Below are positions 32,564 to 40,600 of a DNA stretch of 64,000 nt, piece by piece. The DNA is from Planctomycetaceae bacterium (GTDB lineage: Bacteria > Planctomycetota > Planctomycetia > Pirellulales > Pirellulaceae): NCBI GenBank assembly GCA_027487485.1, contig JAIYDN010000095.1, forward strand, positions 1-64,000. Direction: 5' to 3'. Numbering within the stretch: the stretch's first letter is position 1; each line of letters starts with the position of its first letter. Made by a program: the position numbers and the translations under genes. The notes beneath the pieces are model-generated. The model searched no databases and had not been told where the DNA came from. It was given only the letters and a program-made list of their open reading frames with translations.

Positions 32564-34054
32564 ATGATCAAAAGACCTTATCGCATCGTTATCGGGTTGG
32601 AAGTTCACGTCCAATTGAAAACGAATACCAAGCTTTTTTGCCGCTGCAGCACTCAGTTTGGTTCGCCTCCCAACACGCAAGTTTGCCCTGTTTGTTTAGG
32701 GCTTCCTGGGGCGCTTCCGGTTCTCAACAAAAAGGCCATTGATTTGGCCGTCCGGGCTGGGATTGCGCTGGGGTGTGACATCGCCCAGTTTACAAAATGG
32801 GATCGCAAGAATTATTTCTATCCTGATCTCCCGAAAGGATATCAGACCAGTCAATTCGATCTTCCGATTTGCAACCGTGGAGGCTTGGAGATCGATTCGG
32901 TAGACGAAGCAACCGGACACCACGTTAAGAAACGGATCGCTTTGGTTCGAGCTCATTTGGAAGAAGATGCTGGCAAGAGCATGCATGATGAGGCTCAAGG
33001 AAAGTCAGATACTCGAATCGATTTAAACCGAGCCGGCACACCTTTACTTGAGATCGTTTCGGAGCCAGTGATCTCCAGCGCCGAAGAAGCCAAGAATTAC
33101 TTGACGGAGATGCGGTTGCTGATGATGTTTTTGGGCATCACGGACGGGAACATGCAGGAAGGTTCCTTACGCGCCGACGCAAACGTCAATCTTCATTTAG
33201 ATCGCGATGGCGAAACGGTCGCAACACCGATCGTCGAAATCAAGAACTTGAATAGCTTCCGAGCAGTCGAACGAGCGATCCATTACGAAGTGGACCGCCA
33301 ATACGAGGTCTTTGCGGAAACGGGACTTACTATCGGCCAGTCCCCCAAAACCACTCGGGGGTGGAATGACGTGACGGGGGAAACGGAGCTGCAGCGGGAG
33401 AAAGAGGGTTCCGCCGATTATCGTTATTTTCCGTGCCCCGATTTGGTACCGGTTATTCTTTCGCCCGACGATATTCAGCAAGCCAGACTTCTGGCCGCGA
33501 AGACTCCGAATTCCGTCCGATCTCATTTGATCGGGACATTGGAATTGAAGCCGAACGAGGCGGAGATCTTGGTCCAGCAAGGTCGCGAAGCGATCGAGTA
33601 CTTGGAAGCCATGATTTCGCTTGGGGTGACTGCCAAGCGAGCCACATCATGGATGCTTCAGGATGTGTTTCGATACCTGAACGAAAATCGTTGTACGGTT
33701 GAATCGTATCCAGTGCCTGCTGCTCAGCTGGCCAAGCTTCTGATCGCCATCGAAGGCGGAAGCATCGATACTTCACGGGGCAAAGAAGCACTCCTAAAAA
33801 TGGTAGATCAGCCTGGTTTGACCGCAGAAAAAGCGATCGAATCGTTGGGCATTGTTCAAGTGGATTCGGGCGAAATTGAGTTGTTGTGCAAGCAATTACT
33901 GGACGAGAATCCCGATGTCATTGAAAAGGTCCGAGCGGGTAACGAGAAGGCATTAGCGGCGTTGGTGGGTCCAGCAAAGAAAAAGAACAAGAACATCGAC
34001 CCGAGAAAATTGCAAGAAATTTGCAAACGCATGATTGAAACCAATGCGGTCTAG
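32564..34054 (+). CDS. gatB: Aspartyl/glutamyl-tRNA amidotransferase subunit B
   Basis: The 496-residue protein is a full-length GatB: N-terminal EVHVQLKTNTKLFCRC (zinc-site cysteines, with CPVCLGLPG after it), KNYFYPDLPKGYQ, EDAGKSMHD, DLNRAGTPLLEIVSEP, and a helical GatB/Yqey tail ending KKKNKNIDPRKLQEICKRMI. With GatA and GatC it amidates mischarged Glu-tRNA-Gln or Asp-tRNA-Asn. The other subunits are not in the window. It lies 11 bp after epmB and may share its transcript. Confidence 0.97.
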   Translation: MIKRPYRIVIGLEVHVQLKTNTKLFCRCSTQFGSPPNTQVCPVCLGLPGALPVLNKKAIDLAVRAGIALGCDIAQFTKWDRKNYFYPDLPKGYQTSQFDLPICNRGGLEIDSVDEATGHHVKKRIALVRAHLEEDAGKSMHDEAQGKSDTRIDLNRAGTPLLEIVSEPVISSAEEAKNYLTEMRLLMMFLGITDGNMQEGSLRADANVNLHLDRDGETVATPIVEIKNLNSFRAVERAIHYEVDRQYEVFAETGLTIGQSPKTTRGWNDVTGETELQREKEGSADYRYFPCPDLVPVILSPDDIQQARLLAAKTPNSVRSHLIGTLELKPNEAEILVQQGREAIEYLEAMISLGVTAKRATSWMLQDVFRYLNENRCTVESYPVPAAQLAKLLIAIEGGSIDTSRGKEALLKMVDQPGLTAEKAIESLGIVQVDSGEIELLCKQLLDENPDVIEKVRAGNEKALAALVGPAKKKNKNIDPRKLQEICKRMIETNAV

Positions 34055-34875
34055 GGGGGAGAGCGAAACTGGGCCTCGTGCCCAAGTTTCGCTTGCGCCA
34101 TATCGGTAGCCGATCTGGCCACAGATCGGGGTTTCAAAAACAATGTAGAACAGTTGTCCTCAACTGTTCAAGAAGCTCGCAACAACTCCCCAACATCAAT
34201 CACGCTTGCGGGCAGTTTACGCCAGCGTGGAAATCGTGAAACCGGAATCAAGTAAATTGCATTCTAGAGTTTCCAGGCCAAGCCGGAGATGGTTTGGCGG
34301 TCCTAAACAGTTGCGGAAAACTGTTCTACACTGACGCTTCGCTTGCGCCATATCGGTAGCCGATCTGGCCACAGATCGGGGCTTCAAAAACAATGTAGAA
34401 CAGTTGTCCTCAACTGTTCAAGAAGCTCGCAACAACTCCCCAACATCAATCACGCTCGCGGGCAGTTTACGCCAGCGTCGAAATCTTGAATAACCCGGGA
34501 CAAGCAAATTGCATTCGAGCGTTGCCTGGCCAAGCCGGAGATGGTTTGGCGGTCCTAAACAGTTGAGGACAACTGTTCTACATTGGCGCTTCGCAATAGG
34601 TTTGGCGTGCCAGAAACGCCTAATGCGGCTCTCGTCCCCCTCGATGGCTTGCGAACGGTGTTTGGTTCCCCGCTGATCGAAGCGAAGCTTCACAGACGGC
34701 AGCCCCGTGGTTTTTGGACAGCGTTCCAGAACATGCACTCAACGGAGCGGACAGGTTTTGATCTAGCCACAAACTGAAAAATCGAGAGAATTTCCTACTA
34801 TTCTTCGTCTGCCCGAGTTCTCTTTCGCGAGAGTTGGGCGTTATGGTTCCTCTCGTTGTGTTCGTCGGGTTAATA
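34055..34875. repeat. 820-bp non-coding spacer with a 250-bp tandem duplication
   Basis: Copies of a 250-bp unit lie head to tail at 34089-34338 and 34339-34588, with only scattered differences. Each contains a CAATGTAGAAC...-ended element (34141-34333 and 34391-34585) and the CCGATCTGGCCACAGATCGG palindrome. A more diverged copy sits at 37321-37548. The remaining 34589-34875 contains GCTTCGCAATAGGTTTGG (also near 59684) and the ndk promoter region. Short open frames here are not supported. Confidence 0.8.
34089..34588. repeat. Tandem direct duplication, 2 x 250 bp
   Basis: Both units begin TCGCTTGCGCCATATCGG and run through CAATGTAGAACAGTTGTCCT, CTCCCCAACATCAATCACGC and AAGCCGGAGATGGTTTGGCG to an AACAGTTG...CTGTTCTAC arm. 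The few substitutions between the copies suggest a recent duplication. Confidence 0.85.
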
Positions 34876-35337
34876 ATGCAAAAGTCTTTGGTACTCTTGA
34901 AGCCAGATTGCGTCGAGCGACGCTTGGTTGGTGAAATTATTGGAAGATTCGAGCGAAAGGGCTTGAACATTATCGCCATGAAAATGGTTCGTGTTACTCC
35001 TGAGCTTTCCAAGCAGCATTATGCTGAGCACGTCAGCAAGCCATTTTATCCAAATCTTGAAGAGTTCATCACATCGTCGCCGATTGTTGCGATGGTGATC
35101 GAAGGGTTGGACGTGGTGCGTGTGATCCGCGAAATGCTCGGGGCCACAAATGGTCTGAAAGCCGCTCCTGGAACGATTCGCGGAGATTTCTCCAGCTCCA
35201 GGCAAATGAATTTGGTTCATGCGTCGGACAGTGAAGAGTCGGCAGCTCGAGAAGTCAGTCTGTACTTCCAAGCAAGCGAACTGTGCGAATACACACCAAC
35301 TCTAGTTGGCAGTTTCCGTGCGGGTGATGAGTCTTAG
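34876..35337 (+). CDS. ndk: Nucleoside diphosphate kinase
   Basis: The ATG at 34876 gives the expected MQKSLVLLKPDCVERRLVGEI start and a 153-residue protein. The P-site motif reads NLVHASDS with phospho-accepting H115 (the family usually has N-x-[IV]-H-G-S-D), after the conserved TIRGDF. It transfers the gamma phosphate of ATP onto nucleoside diphosphates. The frame is open to 34834 but that extension is not conserved. No strong ribosome site is visible. Confidence 0.95.
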   Translation: MQKSLVLLKPDCVERRLVGEIIGRFERKGLNIIAMKMVRVTPELSKQHYAEHVSKPFYPNLEEFITSSPIVAMVIEGLDVVRVIREMLGATNGLKAAPGTIRGDFSSSRQMNLVHASDSEESAAREVSLYFQASELCEYTPTLVGSFRAGDES

Positions 35338-35448
35338 TCCACGAATACTTGTTGATTGACATATCGTTTCGGCGATCGTTCTGTTTTTGATCCCGCGTTG
35401 CAATGAAATCTTTGCAACGCAATACACTTAACCACTGAATTCAGTCCA

Positions 35449-37278
35449 ATGCGTCGCAACGATATTCGTAACATTGTCATCATCGCTCACGTTGACCACG
35501 GCAAGACCACCATGGTGGATTGCTTGTTGAAGCAAAGCGGTCAATACCGCGATTCTCAATTGCAAGGAGAGCGGATTCTTGACAGCAATGATTTGGAACG
35601 CGAGCGAGGGATTACGATCCTTTCGAAGAACATTGCGATTGAATACAAAGGGGTGAAGATCAATCTGATTGATACCCCTGGTCACGCGGACTTCGGTGGC
35701 GAAGTGGAGCGAGTTGTGCGGATGGCCGACGGCGCTCTTGTTTTGATGGATGCGTCCGAGGGGCCGATGCCTCAAACTCGATTTGTGCTTTCGAAGGCAC
35801 TCGAGGTAGGTGTCAAGCCAATTATCGTGATCAACAAAATCGACCGTCCGGATGCACGTTGCAACGAGGTCATCGAAGAAGCTTTGATGCTGTTGGTAGA
35901 CTTGGGCGGCGAGCATTACATGGATCACTTCGATGTGATTTTTGCATCAGGCCGAGCTGGATATGCAACTCTGGATTGGAAAACGCCCGGAGATTCCATG
36001 GTTCCTTTGTTGGACATGATGCTAGAAAAGATTCCAGGTCCTGAAGTCGAGCCCGATGCTCCGTTGCAAATGTTGGTAACCAATTTGGATTGGTCCGACT
36101 ATGTGGGTCGAATTGCGATCGGTCGAATCCAATGCGGAACGATCAAGAAATCGCAAACGGTCGATCTGGCAAAAGACGAGGGAAAAGTGGTCCCGGCCAC
36201 GGTTGCAAGTGTTCAGGTGTTCGATAAGCTCGGTCGTGTAGATACGGATACCGCTAGTGCTGGTGACATCGTAGCCGTTGTTGGTCTTGAAAACATTGAA
36301 ATTGGCGACACGATTTGCAATCGAGGGGAGCTCAACGCTTTGCCTCGTTTGACGGTCGATGAACCAACGTTGGAGATGATCTTCAGCATCAACACATCGC
36401 CTCTTGCTGGTCGCGACGGAAAGTATGTGACAACGCGTCAGTTGAAGACTCGTTTGGAGAAAGAGCTTGAGCGGAATGTGGCGTTGCGAGTTCGGCCGGT
36501 GGAGGGTAGCGAAGCTTTCGCCGTCCGCGGTCGAGGAGTTTTGCACCTTTCGATTTTGATCGAAACCATGCGGCGTGAAGGCTACGAAATGAGCATCAGC
36601 AAGCCTCGTGTTGTTTTGAAGCAAATCGATGGTCAACTGCAAGAGCCCTACGAAGTGCTCAATGTGGAAGTCCCAACGGAGAAGATGGGGCCTGTCATGG
36701 AAATGGTTGGCAATCGTCGTGGATTGTTAGAAGAGATGACTCCGCGAGGCGAGTACACGTTGCTTCGCTTTTCCATTCCAGCTCGGGGCTTGATCGGTTT
36801 GCGAACCAAGATGCTTAATGCTACTCAAGGTACTGCAATCATCCACCATCGCTACTTTGGATATAAGCCGATGGAAGCCGACCTGCCACGTCGAGCCAAC
36901 GGAGTGTTGATTTCCATGGTTCCTGGTAGAGCGATTCCTTACACGTTGTTTGCTTTGCAAGACCGGGCCGAGTTGTTCGTTTCGCCGGGGGACGATGTTT
37001 ACGAAGGAATGATTGTGGGAGAGAACGCCCGCGACAATGACTTGGTAGTGAACCCAACGAAGGAAAAGAAGCTTACGAACGTTCGAGCGGCCGGCAGCGA
37101 CGAGAACGTGATTCTCAAGCCACCGAGACAATTGTTCTTGGAAGCTGCGTTGGAATACATCGAAGACGATGAATTGGTAGAAGTGACTCCAAACATCATT
37201 CGAATCCGCAAGGTCTTTCTGCGAGAGAACGAACGCAAGCGTCAAACGAAGTCGCCGGGCGAACTTGCACTCGGCTAG
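35449..37278 (+). CDS. typA: Translational GTPase TypA/BipA
   Basis: The 609-residue protein has all G motifs: AHVDHGKTT (G1, 13-21), RERGITI (G2), DTPGHADFGGEVERV (G3), NKIDRPDAR (G4) and the SGRAGYA region (G5). The EF-G-like domains III and V and the TypA-specific C-terminus (LIGLRTKMLNATQGTAIIHH, then NVRAAGSDENVILKPPR) follow. It binds ribosomes and supports assembly and growth at low temperature or stress. Length matches the family. It lies 111 bp after ndk, with its own promoter likely in between. Confidence 0.97.
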   Translation: MRRNDIRNIVIIAHVDHGKTTMVDCLLKQSGQYRDSQLQGERILDSNDLERERGITILSKNIAIEYKGVKINLIDTPGHADFGGEVERVVRMADGALVLMDASEGPMPQTRFVLSKALEVGVKPIIVINKIDRPDARCNEVIEEALMLLVDLGGEHYMDHFDVIFASGRAGYATLDWKTPGDSMVPLLDMMLEKIPGPEVEPDAPLQMLVTNLDWSDYVGRIAIGRIQCGTIKKSQTVDLAKDEGKVVPATVASVQVFDKLGRVDTDTASAGDIVAVVGLENIEIGDTICNRGELNALPRLTVDEPTLEMIFSINTSPLAGRDGKYVTTRQLKTRLEKELERNVALRVRPVEGSEAFAVRGRGVLHLSILIETMRREGYEMSISKPRVVLKQIDGQLQEPYEVLNVEVPTEKMGPVMEMVGNRRGLLEEMTPRGEYTLLRFSIPARGLIGLRTKMLNATQGTAIIHHRYFGYKPMEADLPRRANGVLISMVPGRAIPYTLFALQDRAELFVSPGDDVYEGMIVGENARDNDLVVNPTKEKKLTNVRAAGSDENVILKPPRQLFLEAALEYIEDDELVEVTPNIIRIRKVFLRENERKRQTKSPGELALG

Positions 37279-37651
37279 AGCGCAAAGGCCTCTCATTGCA
37301 ATTTGACGGAGACTCGACTTCGTCTTGTGCGTAGCGGATCTGGTGTTGCAAAACCAATGTAGAACAGTTGTCCTCAACTGTTCTTGAATCTTGCAACAAC
37401 TCCCCAACATCAATCACGCTCGCAGGCACCTTGCGCAAGTGTCGAAATCTTTGATAACAGTGGGAAGGCAAATTGCATTCTATCGTCTCCTGGCTTGCCA
37501 AAGTTGGTTTGGCGGTCCCAAGCAGTTGAGGACAACTGCTCGACAGTGTTTCGAATCCGCGTTCAAACTGACTGGCGGTACACGAGATTTCGGCAAGCGA
37601 GTACAATAGCGGAAGCCATCCCCGCCTAAAAAACTCTTCGAGACCCTCACG
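37279..37651. repeat. Spacer with third, diverged copy of the 250-bp repeat
   Basis: From about 37321 the sequence follows the 34.1-34.6 kb repeat unit: GCGGATCTGGTGTTGCAAAA, CAATGTAGAACAGTTGTCCT (37355), CTCCCCAACATCAATCACGC, GGTTTGGCGGTCCCAAGCAG, and an imperfect right arm ending 37548. The last 100 bp are the promoter region of the next gene. No gene is seen. Confidence 0.75.
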
Positions 37652-40600
37652 ATGCCATTCCCTCCTTTGCTCCGCCACTTCGTTTTTTGCCTTGGTCTGG
37701 TGCTTCCGCAAGACGGCCTAACGTTCTCGGATGAGTCCAAGTCGACAACCGTGTATCAGCTCGACTCTTTTTCAAGCAAGACAATTTCAACCGAATATTA
37801 CTCGGAGGGGGCAGGTTCGGGAGACATCGATCGAGATGGTCATCACGATTTTGTTTACGGCCCCCATTGGTACGCTGGTCCAACTTTCGAACAAAAATTC
37901 AACATCTATCCTGCCGTACCTCAAAATCGAGAAGGATACGCAGACCATTTTTTTGCTTGGGCGTACGATTTTGACAACGATGGCTGGAAAGATGTTTTAA
38001 CCGTCGGCTTCCCTGGTACTCCAGCCTATGTTTATCAAAACCCCGGCAAACCAAGAGAAAGCGATGCTTGGCCCAAGAAGCAAGTCTTTGATTGGGTCTC
38101 CAACGAGTCGCCTCAATGGTTGCAGTTGGTTGGCGATGATCGGCCAGAATTGGTTCTGACTCGAGATGGCTTTTTCGGTTACGCAGAAGTCAACTGGGAC
38201 AGCCCCTTTGAGCCCTGGAAGTTTGTTGCTGTTTCGGCTCAACTTGCCGACAAACGATTCGGACATGGGTTGGGTGTGGGCGACATCAATAGCGACGGTC
38301 GCCTGGATATCATTCATGCAAATGGTTGGTTGGAGCAGCCCGCCAAATTGTCTGCAAGCAAGCCCTGGATCGCTCATTCTGTCCCCTTTACCAACGCCTA
38401 CGGCGGGGCTGAGATGTTTGCCTATGACGTAGATGCAGATGGCGATAGTGATGTCATCACTAGCCTTGCGGCTCACGATTTCGGTTTAGCTTGGTTTGAG
38501 CAGATAAAAGAAGAGGGAGAATCACGATTTGTTCGCCATGATATCATGGGCTCGAAGCCAGCGAATAATCCGTACGGCGTGGTCTTTAGCGAACTGCATT
38601 CTGTTCAGCTCGAAGATATCGACGGTGATGGACTCAAAGACATTGTTACTGGCAAAACCTTCTATTCCCATCACAAAGGGAGCCCCATGTGGGACGCTGG
38701 GGCTGTTGTTTATTGGTTCCGATTAGTAAGGAGTGAGGCTGGAATTGATTGGGTGCCGCATCCGATTGCAGCCAACTGCGGAATAGGCCGACAGATTGGA
38801 TTAGCCGATCTCAATCAAGACGGTTTGACCGATATTATCGCCGGTGGCATGAAGGGGGCAAATGTTTTGTTTCATGAACGTCGACCGTGTAGCCAACAGG
38901 AATGGCTGGCCGCACAACCGGTGAAACGTGAGCCCGACGCGGAAACGTCGACCAACTCTCTGGTCTTCGAAGGAGAGGGGCTTCGGGTCGTGCGTGTTTC
39001 TGAGGGAACGGCAGCCGAGCAAAACATGAGTGGGTTTGCCGCGGACCGATGGAGTGATGATTCCCAGCTTTGGTGGACGGGCGGCAAAGTCGGCTCGCAA
39101 TTGGATCTTGAATTCAATGTGAAAGAAGCAGGAACTTATGAGATCTTGATTGCGCTGACCAAGGCCATTGACTACGGAATGGTACAGCTGTCCGTCGATG
39201 ACGCGAAGCTTGGCAACCCTATCGATTTGTTCAATGAGCCATCGGTTATCTCAACAGGCATGCTGAAGATGGGTTCGCACCCGTTTTCCACTGGCAACCA
39301 TACTCTATCGATTCAGTTGACAGGCAAGAATCCGAAAGCGGCTCCCGGTTTCATGGTAGGCATCGACGTGCTTCGCCTGGGTTTACCAGCGGGCATTCTT
39401 CCGAAGACGAAAGATGGCCAAACGCTCAATATGAACTTCGAGAAAGGCTCACTCGAGGATTGGACCGCAACTGGACAAGCCTTTCAGCAGCAACCTGTAG
39501 AAGGTGATTCCGTGGCTTTGCGTCGGGGGGACATGGCAAGCCAGCACGAAGGCAAGTATTGGGTTGGTAGCTATGAAAAGCTAGGTGACGAAGTTCAAGG
39601 CACACTCACTTCAAAACCTTTCGTAATCGATAAACCCTTTGCATCGTTTTTGGTTGGCGGTGGGGGCAATAGCAATGAAGTCCGCGTTGAGTTGGTGGAA
39701 GCGGCTTCGAACAAAGTGATTCACCGATCAACAGGGCGAGTTACGGAGAATATGCGATTGGTGGTCGTAGATCTTGCTTCGGTTCAAGGCAAAGAATGTT
39801 TCGTGAAGCTTGTGGACGAGGCGTCCGGGGGCTGGGGGCACCTTAACTTTGATGCGTTCTTGCTGCATGATGTTGCTCCAGCGGCAGCTTCCTTATCGGA
39901 AACTCCTTTGGTGGTCGATGAGTATCCGTTCGAGGGGTTAACCGCAGAAGAAGCGGCCAAAGCCATGGTTGTGCCGGAAGGTTTTCGTGTTATTGCTAGT
40001 GCGGCAGAGCCTGATGTGTTGCAGCCAATCGCAATGGCATTGGACGACCGCGGTAGAGTATGGGTTGCGGAGGCTTATGAGTATCCGCGACGTGCTGCTG
40101 AAGGTACAGGGCGCGATCGTATTCTTATCTTCGAAGATTCTGACCTGGATGGCACGCTCGACAAACGCAAGGTGTTCGCGGAAGGATTGAATCTTATAAG
40201 TGGGTTGGAAGTAGGATTTGGTGGAGCTTGGGTAGGGGCAGCGCCGTACCTGATGTTCATTCCAGATCGGAACGGGGACGATCAAGCAGATGGTAAGCCG
40301 GAGATTCTATTGGATGGATGGGGGCTGCAAGACACTCATGAAACATTGAATGCGTTCATTTGGGGGCCTGATGGTTGGCTTTATGGTTGCCACGGCGTCT
40401 TCACTCATTCGAACGTGGGGAAGCCTGGTGCACCGGACAAAGATCGCAAGCCGATCAACGCTGGAGTGTGGCGTTATCATCCCACCCGGCATGTATTCGA
40501 GGTGTTTGCGCACGGGACCAGCAATCCATGGGGTGTCGATTTTAACGATCAAGGGCAAGCTTTTATCACAGCTTGCGTGATACCTCACCTGTACCACATC

